Made by a program: the position numbers and the translations under genes | Shown here: positions 27,099-37,290 of the stretch, in pieces | Layout: every line of letters begins with the position of its first letter | How positions within the stretch are numbered: position 1 is the first letter of the stretch | Notes under the pieces: model-generated | Seen by the model: only the letters and a program-made list of their open reading frames with translations | Database searches by the model: none | Told to the model about the DNA's origin: nothing | Source of the DNA: Roseiarcus sp963764955 | GTDB lineage: Bacteria; Pseudomonadota; Alphaproteobacteria; Rhizobiales; Beijerinckiaceae | Direction: 5' to 3' | NCBI GenBank assembly: GCA_963764955.1 | Contig: CAVXVE010000060.1 | Location: forward strand, 1 to 64,000 | DNA: 64,000 nt

Positions 27099-28079
27099 TC
27101 AGGCCGACTCGAGGACCGATTCGGTGATCGCGCTGTCGAGCGCGAGATCGCGCGCCGGCTTCAGGCCCTGCTTCTGAAGCCCGGCGTGATAGTCCTTGAC
27201 GGCATCGAGCGGAGAAAGCGCGCCGTCGGCGACGGCGCGCATGAGTCGCACGATGTCGAGCGGGGATTCAGCGAGGTTGATCTTGCGGCCGAACAGCGCG
27301 ACGCGAGCGCCATATTTCTGCGCCTGGTGAATCAGTTCAAAGCAGTCGCGCGAGGTGCCGACGCCGCCGCCCAGCACGCCGACCACCAGATCCGGATCGA
27401 ACGACGCCAGCTCTTCCAAAGCTTTCGGCCCATTATAGGCGATCTTGAGGAAGCGCGGCCGCTCCGCCTCGGTTAGGCCGGCGAGGCAACGGATGATGGC
27501 GTCGTTGACGAATTGGGGCGTCGTTTCCGCGGTCAGCCCCCGCTCGACATTCGGATTGAACACCTCGAGAAAATAGGAGAAGCCGTGGGCTTCGGCGTCG
27601 GCGCGAAAGTCTCTGAACGCCTCGAGCGAGGCATGATCGGCGTCGATGTCGTTGGTGAAGGTGATCGAATAGAGCCCGAGGTCGGTCAGCGGCTTCACGT
27701 GCTTGAGCGATGCGCTGCGGAACGGCCGCGACGGCTGGTGATGAAAAGAGGCCCCGCGGTGGCGCCACACGTCGGTCGTGTCATTGGCGCGGATGACCGG
27801 CTTGACGCCTGTTCCGGCGAAGACGTTGCGCTTGACGAGCTTCTCCAGATTCGAGACCGAGGTCAGCATAATGTCGACGACGTTTTGCTTGACGATCGCC
27901 TCGATCGAATCGATGAACTCGGCGCGCGTCTGGAAACGCGCCTCCCCATTATGCCTCGCAGGCCCGACCGCGTGCAAACCCGGACCCATATCAGGATCCT
28001 TGGCGTCGGCGATGATGAAATCCGAGCGCCGATAGGCGCCGCCGCGGATGCGCGCGAGCTTTTCGTCGAGTTTGAACAT
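27099..28079 (-). CDS. Class I aldolase-like protein (DeoC/LacD superfamily)
   Basis: A 326-residue TIM-barrel protein. RFLKIAYNGPKAL places a candidate Schiff-base lysine at 212, and VVGVLGGGVGTSRDCFELI looks like the phosphate-binding loop near the C-terminus. Overall it resembles FBA class Ia/LacD/DeoC aldolases, but family-level identity is uncertain. It is first in a two-gene unit with the PfkB kinase (three-base gap). Together they may split a phosphorylated sugar into two three-carbon pieces. Confidence 0.72.
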   Translation of the reverse strand: MFKLDEKLARIRGGAYRRSDFIIADAKDPDMGPGLHAVGPARHNGEARFQTRAEFIDSIEAIVKQNVVDIMLTSVSNLEKLVKRNVFAGTGVKPVIRANDTTDVWRHRGASFHHQPSRPFRSASLKHVKPLTDLGLYSITFTNDIDADHASLEAFRDFRADAEAHGFSYFLEVFNPNVERGLTAETTPQFVNDAIIRCLAGLTEAERPRFLKIAYNGPKALEELASFDPDLVVGVLGGGVGTSRDCFELIHQAQKYGARVALFGRKINLAESPLDIVRLMRAVADGALSPLDAVKDYHAGLQKQGLKPARDLALDSAITESVLESA

Positions 28080-28221
28080 GAACGCGTCTCCAGTTTTAGC
28101 CGAGGGTTTACAGGGCGCTGCTTAGGGATGGCAACCCGCTTGAGCGGGCCGCTGGCGCTCGTCGCCCGTTGCCGTTAGTTTGTGGTCGCCGGTGCGCCCC
28201 GGTTTTGCGGGTGGAGTTTCG

Positions 28222-29409
28222 ATGGCCAAAAGTCTACGAAAGCCGCACAAGGCCAGGACCGTCCGCGGCTGGCTCATTGCGGCGGCGGCCGGATTCGCGT
28301 CCGCCCTTGCTGGCGCCGCCGCGGATGCGCGCGCCGCGGACGACGACCCTTACGCCAAGGCCCAAGCCTGGCTCTGCCGGCCGGGCGCGTCCGACCTCTG
28401 CGCCGCGCCCGTGGTCGCGACGGTTGTGCGAGGAGACGCCTCGCGCACGACCCGGGTTTTTAAGCCCAATGTTGCCGCGCCGATCGACTGTTTCTACGTC
28501 TACCCGACCGTCTCCGAAGATCCGGCTGGCAACAGCGGCATGACGGCCGGACCCGGCGAGAAGCGGGCGGTCGCGCAGCAATTCGCGGCCTTCGCCTCCG
28601 TCTGCCGGCCGTTCGCGCCAATCTACCGGCAGGTGACGCTCGCGGGCGTCGAGGCCGTGCTCCAGCATGAGCCGCTCCAGGTCGATTTCAAGCTTCCCTA
28701 CGACGACGTGAGGGCGGCGTGGCGGCATTACCTCGCCCATGACAACGACGGTCGCGGGGTCGTGCTGATCGGCCATTCGCAGGGGGCGCGAATCCTGGCG
28801 CGGCTCATCGCCCACGAGATCGAGGGCAAGCCCGAGCAGCGCCTCCTCGCCGGCGCCCTCGCCCTCGGGTTTAATGTCGAAGTCCCGGAGGGCAAGGATG
28901 TCGGCGGGACGTTCAAGACGATTCCGCTTTGCCGCGGTGCGGGGCAGAGCGGCTGCGTCGTCGCCTACGAGACATTTCCGTCGAACTCGCCTCCGCCGGA
29001 CGATTCCCGCTTCGCCCATCCCGAAACGCCAGGCATGGAGATCGCCTGCACGGATCCCGCCGCGCTTTCCGGCGGCAGACTCGACCCAATTCTGCCGACA
29101 GAGACAAACCTCCTTGGCAAGTCCCCGCTCGATGCGAGCTGGGGCGCGTTCATCAAGCCGCTCGACGCGCCCTTCGTGTCGCTGCCCGGAATCGCGTCCG
29201 GCCATTGCGTCGAGGGGCCGAAGGCCTCCTACCTCGCCGTCTCGATCAACGCGCCGGCGGCGCCGGGCGCTTGGCCGGCGACCCTCCCCGGCGCCCTCGT
29301 TGTGGACGGGCGGCTCCTCAAGAGCTGGGGCTGGCACCTCATCGACGTCAATGTCGCGATGGGCAACCTCATCGATTTCGTCTCAACGCTGCGCAAGCCC
29401 GGCCCGTAA
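28222..29409 (+). CDS. DUF3089 alpha/beta-hydrolase, secreted
   Basis: A 395-residue protein with a signal peptide (RGWLIAAAAGFASALAGAA, cleaved near ARAADD). It has the DUF3089 layout: DCFYVYPTVSEDPAGNSGM, FAPIYRQVTLAG, the nucleophile elbow VVLIGHSQGARIL, and a C-terminal HLIDVNVAMGNLI. Members are predicted exported lipases or esterases; substrate unknown. The ATG at 28222 is chosen because the signal peptide follows it. A PAP2 phosphatase follows 31 bases on, possibly co-transcribed. Confidence 0.86.
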   Translation: MAKSLRKPHKARTVRGWLIAAAAGFASALAGAAADARAADDDPYAKAQAWLCRPGASDLCAAPVVATVVRGDASRTTRVFKPNVAAPIDCFYVYPTVSEDPAGNSGMTAGPGEKRAVAQQFAAFASVCRPFAPIYRQVTLAGVEAVLQHEPLQVDFKLPYDDVRAAWRHYLAHDNDGRGVVLIGHSQGARILARLIAHEIEGKPEQRLLAGALALGFNVEVPEGKDVGGTFKTIPLCRGAGQSGCVVAYETFPSNSPPPDDSRFAHPETPGMEIACTDPAALSGGRLDPILPTETNLLGKSPLDASWGAFIKPLDAPFVSLPGIASGHCVEGPKASYLAVSINAPAAPGAWPATLPGALVVDGRLLKSWGWHLIDVNVAMGNLIDFVSTLRKPGP

Positions 29410-29440
29410 CCGGACGTATCGCGTGATCTGATCTCAGCAA

Positions 29441-30175
29441 ATGAACAAGGCTTTATTCGTCTACATCACGCTCGCCGCGCTGACGCTTGTCGTTTTTGCG
29501 ATCTGGCCCGGGCTCGACTTGGCGGGCGCGCGCTACTTCTATCACGACGGGGGATTCTTCGGCCGCGATGACCTCGGACGCTTCTGCCGCGACTTTTTTC
29601 GCGTAACGCCATTCGTCGTGCTGGCCACCTATGCGGCACTGTGGCTCGCCAAGGGTCTTGGGTTCCGGCTCGGCTGGGCGCCGAGCGGCCGGGCGGTGAT
29701 CTTTCTCATCGCCTCGATGGTCATCGGGCCTGGACTGATCGTCAATCTCGGCTTCAAGGATCATTGGCATCGTCCCCGCCCGATCCAGACCCAGGACTTC
29801 CGCGGGCCGGACCCTTTCACTCCGTGGTATGACGACGACGGCGCGTGCGAGAAGAACTGTTCGTTCGTCTCCGGCGAAGCGGCGACCGGCTTCTGGATGG
29901 TCGCGCCAGCGAGCGTGCTGCCGCCGCCCTGGCGCGGTCCCGCGATCGTCGCCGCCTTCGCGTTCGGCTTCGGCGCTGGTCTCTTGCGGCTCGCCTTCGG
30001 CGGCCACTACCTTAGCGACGTGCTGCTGGGCGGACTGATTACCCTCATCGTCATCGAGGTCGTCCGCCGACTGGTCTGGCCGCTCGGCGCCTGCGAACCG
30101 GAGTCGCTCCGGCAGCCAGGGACCCGGGGCTCTCGGCGCCCGGACGCGTCCAGCGCCCGCGGAGCAAGCCTTTGA
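29441..30175 (+). CDS. PAP2-family membrane phosphatase
   Basis: A 244-residue membrane protein with the three PAP2 motifs intact: KDHWHRPRP (K-x6-RP), SGEAATGFW (a variant of PSGH, with Glu in place of His), and RLAFGGHYLSD (R-x5-H-x3-D). Relatives include LpxE/LpxF-type lipid A phosphatases and undecaprenyl pyrophosphate phosphatases. The SGE variant is also seen in lipid A phosphatase-like proteins. It is likely to dephosphorylate a lipid on the periplasmic side. Confidence 0.86.
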   Translation: MNKALFVYITLAALTLVVFAIWPGLDLAGARYFYHDGGFFGRDDLGRFCRDFFRVTPFVVLATYAALWLAKGLGFRLGWAPSGRAVIFLIASMVIGPGLIVNLGFKDHWHRPRPIQTQDFRGPDPFTPWYDDDGACEKNCSFVSGEAATGFWMVAPASVLPPPWRGPAIVAAFAFGFGAGLLRLAFGGHYLSDVLLGGLITLIVIEVVRRLVWPLGACEPESLRQPGTRGSRRPDASSARGASL

Positions 30176-30247
30176 GCCGCGGCGGATTGACAAGCGGCCG
30201 GACGAGGAATCTCCTGCTTCTCAAGGCTGCAACGCGGAGGAGACGCC

Positions 30248-31557
30248 ATGGCGGAGACGCCGATCGTCGGCCGGCGTCGGTGGGCGATCGGGCTTCTGCT
30301 CGGCGCCGGCATTCTTATCAACTATTTCGACCGGGTGAACATCTCGGTCGCGGCGCCGCAGCTTCAGCAGGAGTTCGGCCTCACTCCGGGTGATCTCGGG
30401 CTGCTTTTCAGCGCCTTCTTTTGGTCCTACGCCATCCTGCAGGTCCCGGTCGGAATCGTGCTCGACCGGCTGGGCGTAACGACCGTGAGCCGCATTGGCG
30501 CGTTCCTGTGGGGCGTCGCTTCGGGGCTGGTCGCCTTGGCCAGCGGCTTCGGCTTCATCTTGGGAGCGCGCATCCTGCTCGGCGTCGCGGAGGCGCCGGC
30601 CTTCCCGGCCAATTCCAAGGCCACCGGCTACTGGTTCCCGCGCGGCGAGCGCGCGACGGCGACCGCGATCTTCGACGCGGCGGCGAAATTCTCCAACGTC
30701 ATCGGCGTGCCTCTGGTGGCGGTGGCGGTCGTTACGTTTGGCTGGCGGTGGGGCTTCGGCCTCACCGCCATCTTGAGCTTCGCTTATTTTCTCGCCTACT
30801 GGTTCATCTATCGCGACCCGAGCGCCGATCCGAAGCTGACCCGTGAGGAGCGCGACTATATCCGCAAGGGCGGCGCGACGCCCGAAGGCGAATCCGAAGC
30901 GAGCCCGTTCGGGATGCTGGGGTATCTCTTGCGCAATCGCAAGGTGTGGGGTTCACCATCGGCTTCGCGGCTTACGGCTACTCGTTCTACCTTTTCCTTA
31001 CATGGCTGCCGGGCTATCTCGTCAGCGAGATGCATATGAGCATCATCAAATCGGCCGGCTATACAGCGATACCGTGGCTGTTTGCGACGATTTCCGATCT
31101 GGTCGTCGGCGGCTGGCTGATCGATCATTTGCTGGCTAAGGGTTACGACGACACGAAGACCCGCAAGACAGTGTTGGTCGGCGGCATGATTCTCGGCCTT
31201 GCCGTGTTCGGCGCGACGCTGACGAAAAGCCCGGTGTGGGCGATATTCTGGATCACCATCGCTCTCAGCGGCCTTGCGGCGGCGGCGCCGGTCGGCTGGT
31301 CGATCCCGTCGCTGATCGCTCCCAGGGGCGGCACCGGCACGATTGGCGGAGTCATGAAGTTCTTCAACAATCTCATGGGCGCGATCGCCCCCGCGGTCAC
31401 CGGCTTCGTCGTCGGCGCGACGCATTCCTTCTCGCTCGCGTTCCTGGTCGCGGGCGTCGTGCTGTTGATCGGCATCTTCTTCTTCACCGTCGTTCTGGGG
31501 AAGATCGAGCCGATCCCAGAGCCGGACGGGATCGCGGCCGCTCATGCTCCGGCCTGA
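30248..31557 (+). CDS. MFS transporter (sugar-acid type), frameshifted
   Basis: A 12-helix major facilitator of the anion:cation symporter group, similar to glucarate/galactonate permeases. It opens RRWAIGLLLGAGILINYFDR with VNISVAAPQLQQEFGL, and has VGIVLDRLG plus ANSKATGYWFPRGERA. A missing base near 30944 shifts the frame; it resumes as GFTIGFAAYGYSFYLFLTWL and ends PDGIAAAHAPA. The gluconokinase gene starts six bases later, so a gluconate-like substrate is inferred. The restored length of about 436 residues is normal. Confidence 0.87.
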
Positions 31558-31562
31558 AGCGG

Positions 31563-32096
31563 ATGAACGAGACAAAGACGGTGTGCGCGCTGATCGTCAT
31601 GGGCGTGTCGGGCAGCGGCAAGACGACAGTCGCCGAGTTGCTTGCGAAGCAGCTAGGCTGGCCGTTCATGGAGGGCGACCGGCTCCATCCTCCCGCCAAT
31701 GTCGAGAAGATGCGGCAGGGAAGTCCGCTGACCGACGCAGACCGGGCCCCATGGCTCGATCGAATCGGCCGGGAGCTCAAAAGCTGGGCCGCCGAGGGAC
31801 GTTCCGGGGTCATGACCTGCTCGGCGCTCAAGCGCGCCTATCGCGACCGCATCCGCGCCGCGCGGCCTGACGTTCGCTTCGTCTACCTCAACGGCTCGGA
31901 GGCGCTCATCGGGGCCCGCATCGCGGCGCGCCATCACGAATACATGCCCGCTTCCCTGCTCCGCAGCCAGTTCGACACGCTGGAGGAGCCGACGCCGGAC
32001 GAGGGAGTCGTCACGGTCGAAGCGGGCGGCTCGCCTGACGAGGAGGTCGCCGCGATCATCGCCACGCTCAGACTTGCGGGCGGGAAGCAGGCGTAA
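31563..32096 (+). CDS. gntK: Gluconokinase
   Basis: A 177-residue P-loop kinase that makes 6-phosphogluconate from gluconate and ATP. Walker A is GVSGSGKTTVAELLA. The family marker FMEGDRLHPPANVEKM and TCSALKRAYRDRIR are present, as is ASLLRSQFDTLEEP. It follows the MFS transporter gene directly, matching the common uptake-plus-kinase pair for gluconate use. Confidence 0.94.
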   Translation: MNETKTVCALIVMGVSGSGKTTVAELLAKQLGWPFMEGDRLHPPANVEKMRQGSPLTDADRAPWLDRIGRELKSWAAEGRSGVMTCSALKRAYRDRIRAARPDVRFVYLNGSEALIGARIAARHHEYMPASLLRSQFDTLEEPTPDEGVVTVEAGGSPDEEVAAIIATLRLAGGKQA

Positions 32097-32160
32097 GAGC
32101 CGGGTTGCGCGTCGCGCGGGCGGCACTATAAGTCCCGCCGACCCTTCCCGGAACGCCCCC

Positions 32161-33406
32161 ATGCCGAGCCCCAAGAAGCCGCAAGTCAAGCGCGTCGTCC
32201 TCGCCTATTCGGGCGGCCTCGACACGTCCATCATCCTCAAGTGGCTACAGACCGAATATCGCGCCGAGGTCATCACCTTCACCGCCGACCTCGGCCAGGG
32301 CGAGGAGCTGGAGCCTGCGCGGAAAAAAGCGGAACTGCTCGGCGTGCAAGCCGCAGAACATCTTCATCGAGGACCTGCGCGAGGAATTCGTGCGCGACTA
32401 TGTGTTCCCGATGTTCCGCGCCAACGCCCTCTACGAGGGCCAATATCTGCTCGGCACCTCGATCGCGCGGCCGCTTATCGCCAAACGCCTGGTCGAGATC
32501 GCTCAGAAGATGGGGGCCGACGCCATCGCACACGGCGCGACCGGCAAGGGCAACGATCAGGTGCGCTTTGAGCTCTCGGCCTATGCGCTCGATCCCGACA
32601 TCAGGATCATCGCGCCCTGGCGCGAATGGGACTTCGCCTCCCGCACCCAGCTCCTCGCCTTTGCCGAGCAGCACCAGATCCCGATCGCCAAGGACAAGCG
32701 CGGCGAAGCCCCGTTCTCGATCGACGCCAACCTGCTGCACTGCTCCTCCGAGGGCAAGGTGCTCGAGGACCCGGCCGAGGAAACGCCGCATTATGTCTAT
32801 TCGCGGACAATTCATCCGGAGGATGCGCCCGACAAGCCGACCGTGATCGTGATCGCCTTCGAGAAAGGCGATCCCGTCGCGACGGACGGCAAGCGCATGA
32901 GCCCGGCGACCCTGCTCGCCGCCTTGAACAAGCTCGGCCACGACAACGGGATCGGCCGGCTCGATCTGGTCGAGAACCGCTTCGTCGGCATGAAGTCGCG
33001 CGGCATGTATGAGACGCCCGGCGGCACGATCCTGCTCGCGGCGCATCGCGCGATCGAATCGATCACACTCGACCGCGGCGCGGCGCATCTCAAGGACGAG
33101 CTCATGCCCAAATACGCCGAGCTTGTCTACAACGGCTTCTGGTTCTCGCCCGAGCGGGAGCTCCTGCAGGTCCTCATCGACAAGAGCCAGGAGATGGTCA
33201 CGGGCCGGGTGCGCCTCAAGCTCTACAAGGGCGGCGTGCATGTGATCGGCCGCGACAGTCCGCATTCGCTCTACGACCAGGATCTCGTGACCTTCGAGGA
33301 AGGCGCCGTCGCCTACGACCACAACGACGCCTCGGGCTTCATCAAGCTCAACGCGCTGCGCCTGCGCACGCTGGCCAAGCGGCGCAAAAAGGCGGCGAAG
33401 GGGTAA
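32161..33406 (+). CDS. argG: Argininosuccinate synthase, frameshifted
   Basis: Joins citrulline and aspartate using ATP in arginine synthesis. The start MPSPKKPQVKRVVLAYSGGL is followed by DTSIILKWLQ (ATP pyrophosphatase loop). At 32346 one extra G (GGCGTGCAAG for GGCGTCAAG) breaks the frame. It resumes as NIFIEDLREEFVRDYVFPMF and runs without fault to KRRKKAAKG. The rest is perfectly conserved (HGATGKGNDQVRFE), which argues for a sequence error in an otherwise intact essential gene. Restored length about 414 residues. Confidence 0.94.
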
Positions 33407-33466
33407 GGCGACGCTTGCCGCGACGACACGCAAAGGCGGACGGCGCTAAGCGGCTCGTTCGCATCG

Positions 33467-34372
33467 TCATTCCACGGAAACCCCCTTGGCCTTCGCGGCC
33501 GCCGCGACGAACTTCATGGTCTGCGAGAACGCGTCGTTGAGCGGCTCGGCGGTCGCGGAATCGGAAATCTCGGCGAAGCGCGCGGCGATCGTCTCGGGCG
33601 TGCGCTCGCTCTCGTTGAGATAGACGCCGGGCGTCTCGCCGATATGGGTCACCGCGAAGACGCCGGCGCCCGCGCCTAAAATGACGCGCGAGGGCGCGTT
33701 CTCGCTCACGAGAAAGAGCACGCCAGGGGTCACCGATTCCGGCGTCATCAGTTCCGCAGCGACCGGGGTGAGCAGGCCCTCGGTCATGGCCGTCCGCGCT
33801 GTCGGCGCGAGCACGTTGACGCGGATGTCGTTCTTCGCGCCCTCAAGGTGCAGAACGTTCATAAGCCCGATCATCGCCGCCTTCGCGGCGCCATAGTTCG
33901 CCTGGCCGAAATTGCCGTAGATGCCGGACGCAGACGAAGTGAAGACGATACGTCCGTAATTGCGTTTCCGCATCCCCGCCCATACGGCCTTCGCGCAATT
34001 GGCCGAGCCGATCAGATGCACGCGGACGACGAACTCGAAATCCGCCATCTCCATTTTGGCGAAAGTCTTGTCGCGCAGCACGCCGGCGTTGTTGACGAGA
34101 ATGTCGACGTGACCCCACAACTTTTCGGCGCGGGCAACCATCTCGGAGACCTCCGCAAAGTCGGCGACGTCCGCATTGTCCCCGATCGCCGTCCCGCCGG
34201 CAGCCCGAATCTCTTCCACAACCCTCATTGCATTGTTGAAGCCCCCGTTTTGACCGAAATCATTGACGACGACGTTCGCTCCGCGCGCCGCAAGTCCCAG
34301 AGCATGCGAACGTCCGAGACCGGAGCCAGCGCCGGTGACGATGGCCACTCTGCCTTCAAAGTCGATTGTCAT
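33467..34372 (-). CDS. SDR-family dehydrogenase (3-hydroxyacyl-CoA type)
   Basis: A 301-residue short-chain dehydrogenase. The Rossmann site is VTGAGSGLGRSHALGLA, then DILVNNAGVLRD, with the catalytic Tyr-Lys in ANYGAAKAAMIGLM. The extra C-terminal 60 residues and the NDFGQNGG motif fit the MFE-2/3-hydroxyacyl-CoA dehydrogenase subfamily of fatty-acid oxidation. The ATG at 34372 has GGGGAAA upstream; longer starts add implausible sequence. It stands alone. Confidence 0.86.
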   Translation of the reverse strand: MTIDFEGRVAIVTGAGSGLGRSHALGLAARGANVVVNDFGQNGGFNNAMRVVEEIRAAGGTAIGDNADVADFAEVSEMVARAEKLWGHVDILVNNAGVLRDKTFAKMEMADFEFVVRVHLIGSANCAKAVWAGMRKRNYGRIVFTSSASGIYGNFGQANYGAAKAAMIGLMNVLHLEGAKNDIRVNVLAPTARTAMTEGLLTPVAAELMTPESVTPGVLFLVSENAPSRVILGAGAGVFAVTHIGETPGVYLNESERTPETIAARFAEISDSATAEPLNDAFSQTMKFVAAAAKAKGVSVE

Positions 34373-34540
34373 GACGATTTCCCCGCGCGCACCACTTGGG
34401 CGAATTCCCCTTCTACAATCGCTTCGCGCCGGCGCAACGTTCGAGCCCTGTTGCACAGGCGTCATATTTGCGCGTCAAAGACCGGTCCGGCGGGGAAATG
34501 CGTGATCCCGCCGACGATTCGCTCACGCGAAGCGGCGCCC

Positions 34541-36032
34541 ATGCCTGGAAAACCCGGAAGCGACCTGGAAGAACTCCGCGCCCTTCTCGCCGAGGTGAAA
34601 GCGCTGCGCGAAGCCGTCGAGGACAAGGCCGCGGAGTTCAGGATCGCGTGGGGCGTCGGCGCGGACAAGTCGAAGACCACGCCCCGGGTTCTCAATCTTT
34701 CCCACTATATCGCGCTGCGCGAGCACGACGTCACCGACCTGCAATACCGGCTCGCGGCGCGGGGGCTATCCTCGCTTGGCCGCAGCGAGAGCCACGTCGC
34801 GCAGGCGCTCGACGCGCTCATTGCGACGCTCAAGCGCCTGACGCGGCGAATCGAGCGCGCCCTATCCCGCGCCGGTGTTGGCGAGGGCGGGCGCGGCGGA
34901 GCTGGAGGCGGAGGCCGACCGCCTCTTCGGCAAGCGGCCAGAAAGGCGGCCCGCGCGCGCGGGTCATGGCGACCTTGCCGCCGGAGGCCGCGATGGAACC
35001 CGGAATTCGTCGACAATCTGGTGACCGCCGGCATGGATTGCGCGCGCATCAATTGCGCCCACGACGACCCCGAAACGTGGGGCCGAATGATCGAGAACGT
35101 GCGAGCGGCGGCCGCGCGGCTCGAGCGTCCCTGCCGGGTTCTGATGGACATCGCCGGGCCCGAAGTGCCGCATCCTCAGAGTGAAGGCGCCGCCGAAAAC
35201 GCGCCTCTTGCGCGGCGACCGTGCTCGTTCTCGTCGACGAACTGCGCGAAAGGACGAAGGAGCCGATCGCCTTCTCGCTCAATTTTCCCGAACTCGTCGA
35301 TCAGCTCGCTGTCGGCTCCGAAGTCTTCATCGACGACGGCAAGGCCGCGGCCCGAGTTGTCATCGAAGGGGCCGGGCCGGGCCGAGATCGAGGTCTACGC
35401 CGCGCGCGAGAAGGGCGTGCGGCTGAAACCCGGCAAGGGCGTCAATTTTCCCTCGACCGAACTCGATCTGCCGCCGCTGACCTCCAAGGACTTCCGCGAT
35501 CTCGACTTCATCGCCGAGCATGCCGATCTGATCGGCTATTCGTTCGTGCAGCGGGTCGACGACATCGAGCTCCTGCAGGATCATCTGGTGGCGCGCGCGC
35601 CCAAGCGCGAGCCGCCGGGGCTCGTGTTGAAGATCGAGACGCCGCTCGCGGTGCGCAATCTTCCGCCCCTCATCCTGCAGTCGGCGGCGCACAATCCGAC
35701 CGCGGTAATGATCGCGCGCGGCGACCTCGCGGTCGAACTCGGCTTCGCCAGGCTCAGCGAAATGCAGGAGGAAATCCTGTGGCTCTGCGAGGCGGCGCAC
35801 ACGCCGGTGGTTTGGGCGACGCAGGTGCTCGACAATTTCGTGCGCGACGGCGTGGCGAGCCGCGCCGAAATGACCGACGCGGCGATGGCGCAAGGCGCCG
35901 AATGCGTGATGCTCAACAAGGGGCCTTATCTCGCCGAGGGCGTCGGCTTTCCTGCGCGACGTGCTCACCCGCATGGATCGCCACCACGTGAAGAAATTCG
36001 CCCGCTTCGCTCCCCTCAAGGAATGGGCGTAA
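34541..36032 (+). pseudogene. Pyruvate-kinase-like protein with many frameshifts
   Basis: Reading across frames gives a protein like the long pyruvate-kinase-domain family. An N-terminal helical part (LEELRALLAEVKALREAVED) is followed by RVMATLPPEAAMEP, FVDNLVTAGMDCARINCAHD, RVLMDIAGP-KCRILRVKAP, VLVLVDELRERTKEPIAFSL, GKGVNFPSTELDLPPLTSKD, LKIETPLAVRNLPPLIL, MIARGDLAVELGF and ends FARFAPLKEWA. I count about seven frame changes, all of the +1 kind. Either the gene is dead or this stretch was sequenced poorly. Catalytic residues look conserved when the frames are joined, which favours the latter. Confidence 0.8.
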
Positions 36033-36081
36033 GGGAGGCCTTCGGGCCGGGCGCGGGCGGACCCGGCGCCCTCATCGGCTC

Positions 36082-37290
36082 TCAGCCTTGCACGATCTCC
36101 CCGAACGGCTCCCAGCTTGTCCCGTTGAAGGTGAGCAGCTGCAACTGGCGGATCGGGCTGAAGTTGTCCGGCGAGGTGTTGACCGTGATGCCAGGATTGA
36201 AAAGCGGGACGGCGAACTTCTTGAGGTTCGCCGCCTCCTTCATCACGTTCTCGCGCGAGAGGTCATTGCCGCACTGCTTCAGCACCTGAATCATGGTCGC
36301 CGCCGCGCCGTAGGCGTAGGCCGCGTTCGCATCATTGAACTGGCTTGCGGACATGTATTTCGAGGTGAAGTCCTTCCACGCCGCGACGTTCGGATCGTCC
36401 TTGTAGCGCGCGTCGGTCACGTCGAGGACATATCCCCCCGTGATCAGGCCCTTCGACTTGTCGAGCCCCGCGGGCTTGAGGATGGTCGCGATCGACACCG
36501 ACACGTTGGTGATGTAGCGCGTGGCGTTCCAGCCGAGATCGAAGGATTTGCGGATCGCCTGCGCGGCGAATTTCGGCGTCGCGGCGATCAGAAACACGTC
36601 GGCGCCGGACCCTTGCAAGGTCACGACCTGCAAATCGACGGTCGGCTCCGACGTTTCGTAGGACGCCTCCTTGATGATCATCCCGGCCTTGTCCGCGCCG
36701 AGACCTTCCTTCAAGCCGGTCAGATAGTCCTTGCCGAAATCGTCGTTCTGAAACAGCATCGCGATCTTCGCGTTCGGCTTGGTCGCCAGGATCTGCTTGG
36801 CGTAGATGCGCGCCTCCGTCTGGTAGTTGGGGTTGTAGCCCATCGTCCAGGGGAAATGCTTCGGATCGTCCCACTTGGCCGCGCCGGTGGCGACGAAAAG
36901 CTGCGGCACCTTGTTGTCGTTGAGATATTGCCGGATCGCGGTATTGGGCGCGGTGCCAAGGGTGTTGAACAGGAAAGCAACCTTCTCCTCCTCGACCAGG
37001 CGGCGCACCTGCTCGACCGTCTTCGGCGGACTGTAGGCGTCGTCGAGGCTGATGAGATTGATTTTGCGGCCGTTGATCCCGCCCTGCTCGTTGATCATCT
37101 TGAAATAGGCGAGCTCGGTGCGGCCGATAACGCCATAGGCCGAGGCAGGGCCGCTATAGGGCATCGTTTGCCCGATCTTGATTTCAGTGTCGGTGACGCC
37201 CGGCGCATTGTCGGCGCGGGCTACGCCGGAACTTGCGGCGAAGGCCGCAACGGCGGCGCTCGATTGCAGAAATGTCCGTCGATTGATCAT
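36082..37290 (-). CDS. livK: Branched-chain amino acid ABC transporter substrate-binding protein
   Basis: A 402-residue periplasmic binding protein of the LivK/Leu-Ile-Val type. The signal peptide is Tat-like: MINRRTFLQSSAAVAAFAAS with twin Arg and Phe-Leu. The mature part starts near ARADNAPGV and has IKIGQTMPYSGPASAYGVIG and NTLGTAPNTAIRQYLND. GGAAG lies seven bases before the ATG. It is the last gene of the liv operon, and the reading frame is open from livM into it without a stop. The ligand could be a branched amino acid, urea or an aromatic acid. Confidence 0.92.
   Translation of the reverse strand: MINRRTFLQSSAAVAAFAASSGVARADNAPGVTDTEIKIGQTMPYSGPASAYGVIGRTELAYFKMINEQGGINGRKINLISLDDAYSPPKTVEQVRRLVEEEKVAFLFNTLGTAPNTAIRQYLNDNKVPQLFVATGAAKWDDPKHFPWTMGYNPNYQTEARIYAKQILATKPNAKIAMLFQNDDFGKDYLTGLKEGLGADKAGMIIKEASYETSEPTVDLQVVTLQGSGADVFLIAATPKFAAQAIRKSFDLGWNATRYITNVSVSIATILKPAGLDKSKGLITGGYVLDVTDARYKDDPNVAAWKDFTSKYMSASQFNDANAAYAYGAAATMIQVLKQCGNDLSRENVMKEAANLKKFAVPLFNPGITVNTSPDNFSPIRQLQLLTFNGTSWEPFGEIVQG

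Noticed and set aside
32279..33433. A 384-codon antisense frame over argG
   Set aside because: argG is unmistakable on the other strand apart from one inserted base.
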